Positions 26,601 to 39,152 of a stretch of DNA of 64,000 bases are shown one piece after another. Source of the stretch: Cyanoderma ruficeps. Taxonomy: Eukaryota; Chordata; Aves; Passeriformes; Timaliidae. A program made the position numbers and the translations under genes. Position 1 is the first letter of the stretch. Each line of letters opens with the position of its first letter. The stretch is taken from the NCBI GenBank assembly GCA_008694505.1, contig VZDJ01000301.1:1465485-1529484 (forward strand). Direction: 5' to 3'. The notes beneath the pieces are model-generated. The model was not told the origin of the DNA. It did no database searches and saw nothing but the letters and a program-made list of their open reading frames with translations.

Positions 26601-29600
26601 GCAATTAGGAGCATTTCATCTATCTGTCATCTGGAGTCATTCGATGAGCTTGTTATCCAGAGGAAAGGTGGCACCTCAAAATACCAATTACAACTCTCCA
26701 GACTCAAACTGTGCTTCAGCCTCTTCTGCCCCCTGTGCCATCATCTCTGACATGACAGGAAGGTCAGAAGGAGCAACAGGAATTCAGTTTTCAAGAAGAA
26801 GCCCAATTGTACTGCAGATTACCAACCAATTAGCAGTTTTGCAGAAGTTGTGCGCTCTGGCTGGGGGCTGCCAGGCCGTGCTGAGGAAGTGCATGGTGTT
26901 GACTTCCCAAACTGAGTCACTTCTGTAAGCACTAGGGTGGTATTTATAGAGTTGGGGGAAAATTTCCAGGAAACATCACTTACTGGTACTCACAAAAATA
27001 GCAAAGAAAGTCTTCAGTTACTGAACTTTTAAGGAAAAAAGTCTTTCTTCTTTATGACAAGACAGCAAAGCAGAAGCCTCTATGATTTTCTTGGAAGAAG
27101 TCAAAATTAATAGTGTTCCTTATCACGCTTTTCTTTGACAGTAGTAGAGGTTGCTCCTAAGGTATTCATTCTGTACAGCTGCAAGGTTGGGGTTTTCTCC
27201 TCTCTTCTACAAATTATTTCCAGGATAAGACATTGAAGTCAGCCTTGTCTCCAAAAACTTCAGTCAGACTTGAATGAAGCCAGGTACCAACAACAACTCA
27301 ACCACAGCAGTCCCAGATCAGCCTGAACCTTTTACCCAGCTGTCCAGGATCCCAATTTGGGGGAATGGCTGTACCCTTCAGTAAACCACATGAATCTACA
27401 AGTAGATGTGTTACTGATAGTCAAACCTGCAGAAGTGAGCTGGTCCCCCTGCAGAAACTAGACGTGCCCTAGTATCACAGAGCACACAAAAGCAGAAGAA
27501 GGGCACAAACCAGTAGCTGGATCAGTGCCTGTTCCCCTCCACACATTCAATAGTGCCCTTATCTCTCCTCAAAGCCAGGGACTAAGCCAAGCTTTCAGAA
27601 AGATTTTGTTCCTGCAATAGTTTTAAGGATGCAATCACAAATCCGGGCACTCACAGCCATTTTAGAGTATTTGCCTTTCTTTCCATTAAACAGATTTATG
27701 CTCTTGCTTAGCAAGGGTGAGCAGAGCATGCCAGGCTTGGTGCCCTTTCCTAAGCAGCCAGCATACCCCATCAGAGAGGATGCAGACTAACTGACCACAG
27801 AAGTACAACTTCTGGAATGAAAAAGAATTTTTTTAAAGTATAAGACACAAGCACACAAACTTCTCCCCATCCCATACACAAGCTGCAAATGCTTCAATTT
27901 ACTACTATGACTTCCAGACTGTTCCTACCACTGCCCTTCTTCTGAGACCTGGGACCAACATTGGCCAAATGGTCTTTGAGAAGGCCTCAGAGATGTTTCC
28001 CTACGTGTCTTACACAAGCTAGTAGCTTAGATGGGGACAAAACACCAGGATAATGAGAAAAAGACTGCTGGCAGGAACTCAAGCAGTACCTGCTCTGTCT
28101 GGCCTCTCAGCCAGGCTCTCTGGGAGGGCAGGTCAGGTCCAGCTCTCTGCCAAGCTGTCAATCATCACAGCTCAGAGTCTGTGACACTCATGAGACATGA
28201 CACCCCATGCAATGCAATGGAGAACCCAACAAGTTTGTTTTGCACATGCCACTGCAGTGTTGGCAGATACGGCAACACGCTTTGGCTCACACTGACATGG
28301 GAAGCATTCAAAGCACTCGTGCAGAGATAAGAGGCTCCCCTCATCTGCCGAGACATACTGACCTCCCCTCCCTCCCTTCTCCCTTGGCATTGTCAAAAAT
28401 ACAAAAATCTGTCCCTTATGTTTTTAAAATGTGTCTGTTTCACAGTGTTCTCCCCCCACCCTTTTTTTTTTTCTGAGGCCAATTAAAAAATAAAAGTTTA
28501 CCAGAAAGACAACAAGAAAAAAAAAAGCGTCTGATACCATTGGATCCAGCCTGTAAGGATCTCACACATAAAAGAATTATGTCCCTGAGCACTTTCCAAC
28601 AGACTTTCAGAAAATTTCATCTTTCTACTTCCCTGGCTGGATAGTCTGTTTGAGTAATTTTCTCTTTCTCCTGGGGCTGGTTGCTAAGAGACACGCTATT
28701 ACTTCTCCCTCTCTTATGACCCGATTACTGTGATCAGCAAAGACAGCGTGCAGACAACAGCCTGACACGGCTCATACAAGAACATCGGGCTCGTTACCAA
28801 ATGATGGACTGTATTAACACTCCGCAGCCCCTCCGCTCGCCATGGCCTTTGGAGAGTTTCCAGGCACAACTGGGGGCTTTTACTTCCCCAGCTTCTGAAG
28901 TGCATGTTCAAACATTTTAAATCACAGGACTGGGAAGGGAGAAGAATGGACTTTTACCTCCTGTGCTTCACCGTCTGACAGCCATAACAGTGTTAATGGA
29001 TCCTCACTGAGCAACCTTCCTTTTCTTACCCTTCCCAAGAAGTGGCCTAGGAACAATGATTACTCCTTTTCACCCTCTTGAAAAATAAACTTTGCAAATA
29101 CACAGCGCAGTTTGGGTCAGAACTTTCCCTTGAAGGGTCTGACAGCATGTTGTAAAGCTGATCATGACACATGAGGGGCTAAAAAGTGAGCTGGTCCTGT
29201 AAAGAGATGAGATGGATTCCTCTAGAGAAGGAAAGCAGCTGGAAATAGATCCAGCTGTAGGTGTCTAGTGGTCCCAAGGAAGCTACTGAGATGCCTAAGA
29301 GGCTCCCAGCTCATGCTGAAGCAACCACAGCCTGGCATTGGTCCCCTACAAAAAAGAACAGGGGATGGAGCCAGTAGAGGAGATGGGAAATTTGGAGCCC
29401 AAACTGGGAGCTTGTACTGAGCAGTACATGAGGCAAGACGTTGAGGAAAGTTGATTTTGTTGATGTTACTACCAAAGAATTGGTTTTCTAAGAATGGGGC
29501 CACCAACCTCAGAAACTATTAATCTCCACTTAGTAATAATTCAACCTTCATTACATTCACTTTTTATAATGTAAATTTCAAACTTCTATACATTCTTTTA

Positions 29601-30655
29601 TTAAACCTACTTTTGAAAGATTGTGTTTACCCACACTGTTTTGGTACCATTTTCATACTCTGGAGGGTCTCCTCTCCTCCCACCAGCTCACCCATGACAA
29701 CTCCTGTGGTAGGACCCCTGGGCAGACCATCACACCACAGGTAGTGCAGAGTATTCAGAAACACCAGCTGATAAAACTTCTCAAGCGGGCCTTGTAACAG
29801 AGATGACCCATAGCACAGGTTCCTTCCTCATCTCCATGTCATTTCCCATAAATTCAATGCTTGGCACAACAAATGCCAGCTGTCATGACAGTGCAATTTC
29901 TACCCACCAGCCCTTAACACCAGGCTTGGCTTTATGATTTGGGTCATGTCTAGACGAAACCAAAACCTTTCCTTAGTCACTGTCATCACAGGAATTAAGA
30001 ATTGGAAGAGACATGTGAGTCTCTTGCACTTCAGCTCTCAAATAGTTTGGGTAAATCCCCAGTTGAGCCCCTGGATCATGCCTGCACTTTCATCCACGGC
30101 TGTGACTTTGCAGTGTGTGTGCTGGTTAAAGATGAAGACAGAAGGGGAATTTTCAGATAGTGGGAAACTAAGTCACTGCTTATTAGGAACTAGAGCAGAT
30201 CCCTGCTCACCTCCTGCAAAATCGCCCTCCCTGGGCCAAGCAGAGCCACAGGATTCTCAGTCCTGCTCACAGACTCTCAATTCCTCTGCCAAGTCCATCT
30301 AAACACGCTTTGCTTAGCAACAAACATTTCAGACCTTGTATATTTAGTACAAATTGTAATTGTGTAGGATTCACTGCTAGAAATGCCTGCTTTTTGGCCA
30401 CAAGTACAGCTTCTGTGGCTTCAAGAGTTGCTCATTCATTCCTCCAACCCTTTATTACACCAACCTGTAATATAATCCAGCAGACATTTACCGGTTGCTC
30501 TGATTTAGCAGGACTCAGCCTGGCAAAATAAAAAAGCTTTAGGCAGAGAAAAGGAAAAGCATACATCTAATCCTTTACTATAATTGTTTTCAGTGAGTAG
30601 AAGAGCAGCATTGTGTGAAGGGCAAAAAAAATACTACTCGACTGTTAACTGCGGT

Positions 30656-30669
30656 ATAACAATTGTTAT
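30656..30669. promoter_or_regulatory. Perfect 14-bp palindrome with inverted SOX-type sites
   Basis: ATAACAATTGTTAT is its own reverse complement. It holds two overlapping AACAAT/ATTGTT SOX-type sites around a CAATTG core. A GTTAAC palindrome lies a few bases before it at about 30644. Binding is inferred from sequence only. Confidence 0.3.
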
Positions 30670-31513
30670 TATTTAACTGACTAGCATCTGGAGGATGTTA
30701 ACATTTCAGATTAAAATAAAAGGGACAAGTGCTGCCTGCTTGAATTCAAGCTAGTTCTGCATTAGCATTGCTCTCTTGCTTGGACTGGGCACCACAGCCC
30801 TGTAAAACTACATACAGGACAAACATTATCTTTTTAACAGAAGGTTTGATATGGTTGATGACAGATGTTTGCAATTCCAGTTATTAAATGATGGCTCCCT
30901 TCCATTTCAGTATGTCAGAAACGTCTTCTCTTTCTCTTTTTCCCTTCCCTTTTTTGCCCTTTTTCTTTATTCTACCCAAACTATTGTGGTTCACAGAACA
31001 GGCCACTGCTAAGATGAATCACTGTTTGATGTTTGAAACAATGAAGTGGAAAAATTAAATATAGTATCTTGGAAGAACCGACAGACAGGAGAAAAGAAAA
31101 TGAGAAAAAATAGTCAGGGCAGAAAAAAATTAAGAATCTACCTGCTGAGAAGTGCAATGTTTGCTTTATGGAGCCAAATAACTGAGAAAATATAAGCTCA
31201 CTCACCAGAATGAAACCTAAGGCTAGGCACTACTTCAAGTAGTTCCCAAATAAGAGGCAATATGTTCCAGAGCCTGTGAAAATTTAATATTTGTAATTCT
31301 AACAAAAAACAGTCAGAATACTTAATAAAACCTGGTGGCTCGACTTGACATTTTGTGAACTACAGATAAGTATACTGGCTCAATAACAGTTTTTATGCAC
31401 TTGTTTTATGCTGCATTTTTACCAGGGCCTTTTCCTGAGGTGGTATTTCAAAAAAGAAAATGCTCATCCTGAGAGCAAAGCCAAGACACAGTTCTATGGA
31501 TTTGTTCTCTGGC

Positions 31514-31588
31514 AAAAAAAAAAACAAAAACAAAAACACCAAAAAAACCAAAACCCACCAACAACAACAATGGGGAAAAAAAAAAAAA
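31514..31588. repeat. A-rich tract with CAA/AAAAAC units
   Basis: A-rich low complexity with AAAAAC repeats, then (CAA)n, then a further A run of about 13. This may be an old, decayed poly-A-derived tract. Confidence 0.85.
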
Positions 31589-34500
31589 GCAGATGCAGAC
31601 AGTGTTATCCAACATAACTTTTGGGAATACTGCTAACAAGACAGAAGGCCCCACACAGAGGCAGTTTATTCACACTGGTGAGAATCACAGGTCCTGACAC
31701 TGGTCACTGTGCTATCCCTGTAAGTCAGAAGTTATTGAGTGGAGCGACGCTGCCCAGGCACAAAAGCACCAGCTTGGTCTCATGCCTCTTCAACATGGCC
31801 CAGCTTGCTTGGGGCAATTTAAATCCAGTTTTATACAAATGAGAACCACCACTCATTTCCAACTGGTTTCACTCGGTTCTTAACCAACAGGAGAGAGGAT
31901 GTCCTTTGAGAGAAATCAACGGACACTTCCAAAAGATGCCCCAAACTGGTTAACAGCTGCTCCTTAACAAGGGGCTCTTGCCTTCCCACTCGTTTTGCGG
32001 TGTTCAGGGGCTTTGTTTGTGCTTTAAATACTCTTGTGTGAAGGTAGCAAGCCCACCACAAAGAGGTCTGGAGCTTCAAGATCATTTTCACCAGCTGCAT
32101 TTTGTAAGAGCCTGTGGATGATGCAGTTCTGACACTAATGAATAAAGTATTGCTTCATCTGCTGCATCTCATTCAGCACAAGAAACACAGAAAAACGAGG
32201 GAAGGATTAAGAAAGACTTTAAAAGTTTATAATATGCACTTTAAAAAAGCTTTTTCTGAGAAACAAGCACTAACATGGGGGCTGTGGTGAGGCCCAGTCA
32301 GGATGATTTGCAACAGTAAGGTCACTTCTTTATTCACACCACATTTTTCAACTTCATGAGCTCCTATGAGGGATGGGACCACAGCATCAATTGCAATTGA
32401 TGGGACCAGAAGAGCGTTAGAGCACCTCTCAATCTACCTTTTTGTCCCATCACTGAGACACTGCCTCCCCCATAAAGCATCAATGATTTTTTTTTCAGCT
32501 AGTGGCAGAGATGAGGAGCAAGAGAGGAACCAGCAGATCCCACTGGAAATACTCTGGTACTCCCAGGACTCAATTCGGAGTAAAAACATGTTCCCATGCC
32601 TCATCTGGGCAGCAGCAATGGTCCACAGGCATAACTCCTAACAGGTGCAAGACATGCAGCTCCTGCTGGCTGTCCAATTCTGGATAATTGCATTATCTCA
32701 TGTTAGTGTTGAACAATGCACACACAAAACCACCCAGGAGCATGGATGAGACAGCTCACTGTGCCTGCACCCCAGCCTTCCTCCAACAACGAACACAGCA
32801 CTGCAGAAGCTCCTGAGATACTCCAAGGAGCAGGTACAACACCCCTCTGCCTCTCAGCCAACACAGCCCTTCCACTAGTGAGAATTCCTCCTGCTATGGA
32901 AGAGAACTAGCACAGACAACCAGTGGAAAAAAAAAAGAAACAAAAAGCTACAGAATCTTTCAGGTCAGCCTGAATTTATTCTTTTATTCTTTCAGGGCTC
33001 TCAATACAAATAATGAATAGACTCTGGACCTTGTTGGCTTCTATGAACTGTCAAAGACTGCAGAGCAGGGAACAGCCCAGCTAACACAGGGTGTCTAGTC
33101 CAATAAATCCATACCCAAGCTTCAAAAATTAAGACAGAGCTACTGACAGCAGCTGCTGTAAGCAAAACCCACTAGGTATATGTACCTGGAAAAAAACCCA
33201 AAAAACACAACAGCAAAACCACAAACAGCCCGATAGCTCACTGTCCCAGTCACCTACAGACATAGCAGAACGTAACTTGCCAGTGCTCAAAAGCCTCCAC
33301 ACCCATGGAGAAGAGAAGGGCACAGAGAGCCAAGCTCTGGGAAACCTGGATCAGCTGGGTCAAGAACACACACTGGTGTTCACAACACAGCCTCGCCCCG
33401 GAGCTGGTCCTGCTGATTTGCCTTGTCTCATGAGTCACTTGCCCACTCCTCCAACCAAGGTAAATGGAAGGAGATGGTTTTTAAAAAAAGTAAGACCTCA
33501 AAGGCCTTCACATGAGACCTGCTGCTCACCATATCTGAAAGGTGACCAAGAAAAGGAAGGAGAAAGGTGAAAATTGCTTTGAGTTTCATCCTTTTGTTTA
33601 GTTTCCATTCTTAAATCCATATTAAATGTTTCTGCAGATATTATATTCACCAAGGATGGCAATTACAAGGAAAGACATCAGCACAAGTAAGTACTGGATT
33701 TAGAAGTACCCAACAGCATAAACTAAAGTGGCTAGTTTTGTAAATCATGTCCTGAGAGCCCCAGAATGACAGAGAAGCCCCTCCAAGCACTGGGCTGCCC
33801 CACAGAGTGACTGCCCTGTGAGAGGCGTTGCCTGCACAACCCTTTCTGCAGCATCTCACTCTGTCTCAGGCAGCTTGAGACATGGTCCTGTTCATACGAA
33901 CAACAGACATTGTAAGAATAGGACAGATTTGGCTTTTGGGGAGTGGGAAGAGTCATTTTTGCAGGAGCAGGAGACCCCCTGGGAGCCATTCAATGATCTG
34001 GCACTTCCTGCCAGGCAAGGACGGACTCATTTCCTTCCCTACCACCATGAAATCATCCTTCAAGTAACTGCACATGGTGGCAGAGGAGGTGTACTCAAAC
34101 CCCAGGGAGCTGCACTAGCACTCAAAAATGCTGGACTGGAAAGCCCAGCCCTGCAATCCAGCTGAGCCTCCCCAGCTCACCATTGTGCTCTGCCTGCTTC
34201 AGCACAGTCTTGTTTCTGCTGGGCTTGCAGAGCTTTATTTGGAGGCAAGGGGGAAAGGCAAGGGAAAAGAACTTTTGTGGTTACCAAAACAAGATTCAAA
34301 CCAAAAGGATCCAAACCAAAAGGCGACTCACACTGCAAAGTTTGTCACTTACTGCTCCCAAGCCATCCAGTGGCCATGACTCAGGCTCTTCTGAGTACCT
34401 CTGACTTACAACAGATTTTTTAACATTTCTGAAGCCCCCAGTTCTGGCCTTGCAACCCCCAGTGCCACCCCAGCAGCACCAGCCCCACAGTAGCAGGCAC

Positions 34501-34796
34501 GAAGCCAGCAGACCAGCTATCACCAACCTCACCCCACATCAGATGCCTCCTTAGACTGCCCTGCAGGGTGAAGCCCCATCTTCTGGAACTAAGGCAAAGA
34601 TGGAATTTGCTTCATCTGCAAGCTATAAATCCTTTCTATCTTCCTGAGCCCAGCATAGATGGGAACAGCTGTGTGGCAGTGTTTCCCTAAGGCTCCAGCT
34701 CTCTTGAAGATGCTGAAACACCAATTTAAGTCTAAAAGCTGGAGAGCAAGAGAGAAATAAGAGGCAGAGAAAGGAGGAAGGGCAACCACAGAAAGG

Positions 34797-35025
34797 CTTG
34801 GATTGGAAAGACCTTGAAAAATAATACAATCCAAAGCACCTGCCATCAGCTGGGATATCTTTCACCAAATCAGGTTGCTCAAAGCCCTGTCCAACCCGAC
34901 CCTGAGCATTTTAAATGATGGGTCACCCAGTGCTTTTAAATGAAACAAAATTATTACCAACTCCTCAGAAAAAAACATCTTCATTTCTTTAAGAGGTCTT
35001 TTATGTAGGACAAAACCCATTGTGC
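34797..35025 (-). mobile_element. CR1 LINE 3' fragment, diverged
   Basis: Read from the plus strand as a reverse-orientation element: GATTGGAAAGACCTTGAAAA near the 3' end, then CACCAAATCAGGTTGCTCAA and AGCCCTGTCCAACCCGACC, followed by a diverged stretch with CACCCAGTGCTTTTAAA. The first 130 bases are clear. The boundary near 35025 is uncertain because similarity fades. It lies in the same orientation as LPP. Confidence 0.75.
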
Positions 35026-38000
35026 ACACTGCTGGATAGGGTCTGCTGAGGAAAAGAGGGGGAGGCAGGCAACACAAAACAAGTGAGCATGGAGAAAGAA
35101 ACCAAATATATAAGAAGCAGACTGTCAGGACCCATGGCTGGTTGATGCCTCATCCATCTCAGGACTCATCTTCTCCCAGCATGAAGAGAAGATGCTCTCA
35201 AACTTCAAACACATCTAGCTCCATCCAAGGACCACCTGTGACCCCAGTTAAACTCTGAGAGCTACTGCTCAGATGTCTGGATATCTAATTTTGATTTCCA
35301 GCCTAATTCCTCAGCAGCTACACTTCCTGCCAATGCGTAATTGTTCACCTTGTAAACATCTTCCCCAAGCTTGAACGGCTCTCTCTGCTCTCTGTGGGGT
35401 AAATACTGAGTTCTTTCCAGGAACTGTGGTGCTCCCACCTCCCAGCATCAGGCAAGGTTAATCCCCCGCAAACCATCACAGTGGGGAGTGGCAGCACTAA
35501 ATTCTCCAGAAACCCAGGCCAGAGCACAGCAGGTGTCTGTAGGACCTACACAAACAGGCTGTGCCTGCCTCTTGGGCTGCCTGCACGGCAGAGACCTGTG
35601 CAGAATGCTAAGCAGGGCTCCGGTCTTATTGATGATGATTACAATTATGATCATTACTTCTACCACTACTGCAGTCATACCCAGGGGCCCCCAAGCAGAT
35701 CCCTGCAAGAGCAAGACACGGTCTCTGCTTTGATGAGTGGATAAATCTGGTCTGAAACAAGCTGCAGCAACTCAGCATGGCAAACAGCGAGGAGGGGGGC
35801 TGGCAGCACCAGGAAAATTGCCACTTCAGTGGTCTAAACACATGCCTTGAGTGCTTCAAATCACAGTAAAATGTTCCTGGTTTATAAACTGTTGGCTGTT
35901 GCCATTTCACTTTTTTTCAGTCTTGTAACCATTTCTAACTTCTGTTAAAGTTCCATTAAGCAGCTTTTAATCAGCACCTTCTGGCTGAGTTTTGTGCAGG
36001 TGTCAGGAAATAAAAAATAAAATCAAAGCCAAGGTGAGACTAAGGAAATGCTTTGGTAGGAGATGGGAGGGAGAAGGGGGTACACACAGCACCTGCTCCA
36101 CAGTCTGTCACTCCAGTGTCTTTCCCCACTGCTTTCAATATGATCAAGAAATAAAACCACGAATGTGATCAGCTGGACAGACCCTCTACATACAAACAAC
36201 ACACCTACAAAATAATAATAAGAACCACAAGGCCAGAGGATGCCCATTCCTAAATGTTAAAAGCCATGAGCTGAAGAAATTACCAGGAACAGAATATGTC
36301 AGTCTCCTAGAGAAATTCCAGATACTACAAAGGCTGCAGGGAGCCAATTCCAGTGACACTGCTGGGGCAGCCAAGGCTGTGATGAGCACAGCCACTTCTT
36401 GAACAGTAACAGCCCCAGGATGACCTTTCCCCAGAGCAGTGCTGTTGCTCCCACTCATCTCCAGCAGAAGGATGCATGGGAAGCCCATGTGCCTCCAGAT
36501 AAGCAGCTTTGGCAGGGTAGGAGGGATGAAAACACACCGGGGTTTGAGGAGATGCTGCTGCTCCCCTACCTACAGACCCAGAGCTAACCAGGTGGGAAAG
36601 ACCTGCGTCCAACAGAGGACACACTGAGGCAGAATGGCAGTGCACCTGTAAGCAGGGAACCAGTGGGGCCTGGAGCCATCTCCCAAGCTGAATTATTGCT
36701 GCAGAAATCAGGGAGATCATTGAAAAAACAGTCAGAGAGCCTGGAAGAGGGAAGGGAGCCATAGAAAGGGAATGAAGCACATTGGGCTAACTATTTCCCA
36801 CTGCCCCCCTAGCCCTTGCCTGCCAGATCCCAGAAGCCTCATGTTCTCAGGGTTATATATGAATGGGTAATGCTTTGCACAGGCTGCTGACAGCAATCAG
36901 CAGCATGTCACCTTCTGGAAGTGGATTAGCTAAAGCTGCAGGCATGTTGTCACATCACTAAGCCTACCTCTGACCAGGTCTTGGCCAACCCTTAGCTCTT
37001 CCAGGCCTGTCAGGTAATGATGGGATCTCTAAAAGCCCAGCATCAGACAAGGCAAGGGACTGGCACTGACAAAGTCCTCTGGGAGCTCCTGACTGTCTTC
37101 CAGTTTCCAGCAGACCCAGCAATGCCTGACTGCTTGCAGGACCAGGTATTCTGGGTTGCACGAGAAATGTTTGAGTGTCTTGTCTCCCCTTCTCAGCCTG
37201 CAGTGCCTGCTCTGCTCTTTGGGAAAACCTCCTTCCCCAAAAGGCAAGAAACAGAATTTCTTTAGAAGCTGATAGTGTTCCTGAGCCATATACAATCAGA
37301 CCCCATCACTAAAACACTGACAATTAAGACATACTGACCTTTTTCACACAAAAAATACTGACTGATCAAGAACAGATTTCCCAGAGGAAAAAGGGCCATT
37401 TTCCATTATTATTTTTAATTGCAAGAGAATTAGAAAAATAAGGATTTCCACTTGACTTGAAGGTGACATTTTCTTTGTATTTCAGAAATAGATTAATTTT
37501 TACTTTTTAAATTCCAAATGTCTTTCTCTTCCTATTTCTCACTAAGTTTTGTTACTGAAGGCAGCAGAACAGGTGCATATGACTTTGCCTTTCCCCCTCC
37601 AACACATTTTCTTTTTTCGTTCTGAATTCTCCGAAGTTAGAGCGGCAGACGAAAAATACGCAAAACATTCATCAGGTTTTCCAATTTTCCTATAAAATGT
37701 CCTCAACTTTAGAAAATCACTCAAGTGTAAGGTTTAATATGCTGCTTTGTTTTTCTTTCTCTTCCCCATTACTCTGTAGTCTTCCTGAAAATACATACGC
37801 TTTCAAAAGACAGAGCAGAAAGAGGAAAAAATATACAGGTGATATTTATCTTATTGTACTCAACACAAAAGAGGAAAAAAGTGGTGAAGGAACAATGTAG
37901 AGCAACGAAAACCAAATACAAAAGCTGGTTTGGCAATTTTCTTGAGTACAACTGAGCTTTTCTTTGGAGAAAGGTTGGAGAAGAGGAGGGGAAGAACTTC

Positions 38001-38934
38001 TCCTCATTTTTATGTACAGTAAATCACCAGGAATAGAAATGTCATGCTCTGCCAAAACAGCTACCACTCTCTCCTAAAATCCTTGGCCTTCACTTGTTTC
38101 TGCTGCAGTTCCATCACAAACTCTCCATTGTCATCCAGGGGCATCTCAGGTGCTCCAGTTTGCAAGTTCCAGAGGTGCTCCCAGCCATGCACTCCTGCTC
38201 CTGGGAACTCTCTCCCTCCAGGTGTCCACAGGCCAGGAATCCAAATCCCAACTACATCAAGAGAGGAGGACTTTCACAGCAATAAGTAGAGGACGGCTGA
38301 CACACAGTGAGTAGCAGGCACTTGTTTTGCTGACATAACAGCCCCAGAGGCAATTGCAATGGTCATCTGAACATCTAAATACCGTCCCAATTATTTCATA
38401 TTCAAGAGTGTTCCACAGAGGAGGGAAAGAACAGAAGTAAAACAATCCAGCCGGCAGATTGGAGAGAAAACACTTCTAGACTCACTGGCCAAATTTATGC
38501 CCTACCACCCCCAACTATACTTCTATTCCCACAGATCAACCCCTTGTTTGTAAAGCATTTCCACTGTGCTGGAGTGAAAGAACCAATACTGAAGGGTTAT
38601 TTGAGCCCAAGCTCCTTGAATTAACACATGCCAGCAGGAACCAAACAAGCAAAACCCTTTGAGGAGTACCAGTCTTGGACATAGAACATCTGCTTTCAAT
38701 TAAAATCAAGAAAGATCTGTCCTCGTGTCCTCTCCCAGCCCTGCACCTCTCAGGAGGGTAGCTAGCCAGAGCAAGGGGAAGAGGTGCCTTCACATTCTTC
38801 TTGATTTGAGTGACCTGAAAAAGGGAGGCTCCCACAAACTCACCAACTCAGAGCAAATCAAGAACAGCCTGTGTTAGCAGTCAGTTCCTCTGAACTAGGC
38901 AGTTGTGGTTTCTTCCTAAAAAATAAATACTCAC

Positions 38935-39127
38935 CATCACCTCCTGGTTGCTTGTATGGGTTGTACTTTGGTTTGGGGGCGACCACAGGCGCAAACTTCT
39001 TTGGGGTCTGCTGGGTGGACACGGAGATGCTGGGAGTCCCAAAGGCATGTGTGGTCTCCATCCTTGCAGGAACGTGACCAAGAGGCTCGTTGGTACTCTT
39101 GGGTGGCAGCCAGGACGGGTGGGACAT
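38935..39127 (-). CDS. LPP: LPP coding exon 1: ATG exon, residues 1-64 plus first base of codon 65
   Basis: LPP is a zyxin-family scaffold of focal adhesions and cell-cell contacts that shuttles to the nucleus. The translated exon starts MSHPSWLPPKST, the distinctive start of vertebrate LPP, which separates it from zyxin and TRIP6. Residues 43-60 (KKFAPVVAPKPKYNPYKQ) are the conserved zyxin/LPP alpha-actinin-binding segment. Compared with human LPP as I remember it, there are only a few substitutions in 64 residues (for example N13, A28, T31, T41). Codon 64 (GAT) is followed by one G and the donor GTGAGTAT at 38934-38927, so the exon ends in phase 1. Frame after the donor continues open as intron read-through and is not protein. 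The ATG is 10 nt inside the exon, after an acceptor at 39138-39137. The exon carries no LIM domain; the three LIM domains of this roughly 600-residue family lie in exons outside the window. The call rests on remembered homology and on the splice structure. Confidence 0.96.
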
Positions 39128-39152
39128 GGTTCAGGTCTGAGAGGAGACACAA
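39128..39152 (-). other. LPP: 5' UTR tip and splice acceptor of the LPP ATG exon
   Basis: On the minus strand a pyrimidine-rich tract ends in CTCCTCTCAG, with the AG at 39138-39137. It is followed by nine untranslated bases (ACCTGAACC) and the ATG. The AG so close to the start codon shows that the 5' UTR must be completed by at least one upstream non-coding exon. The bases before the ATG (AACC) are an acceptable but not ideal initiation context, with A at -4 and C at -3. Confidence 0.85.

Larger units (their letters stand above)
8267..38934 (-). other. LPP: LPP intron between coding exons 1 and 2 (30,668 bp)
   Basis: Donor GTGAGT at the high-coordinate end and acceptor CTCTCCTAG at the low-coordinate end bound this intron. 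Inside are two plus-strand CR1 fragments (17.2 and 19.5-19.9 kb), one minus-strand CR1 fragment (34.8 kb) and simple repeats. Several long stretches lack recognisable repeats, for example 12.0-17.1, 20.0-31.5 and 35.1-38.9 kb. Within these are motif-dense, AT-rich blocks listed separately as candidate regulatory elements. Open frames of up to about 180 codons occur on both strands, but none has a recognisable protein family, so I read the interval as non-coding. The equivalent human intron, as I recall it, is longer. Confidence 0.85.

Noticed and set aside
38858..38934. Continuation of the LPP ATG-exon reading frame to a stop at 38858
   Set aside because: The consensus donor GTGAGTAT after codon 64 and the phase-matched exon at 8266 show this tail is intron read-through, not a truncated LPP.
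8154..39136. An LPP-intron microRNA (miR-28 family) inside the window
   Set aside because: The human miR-28 hairpin lies in a later LPP intron, and no matching mature sequence or hairpin was noticed here.
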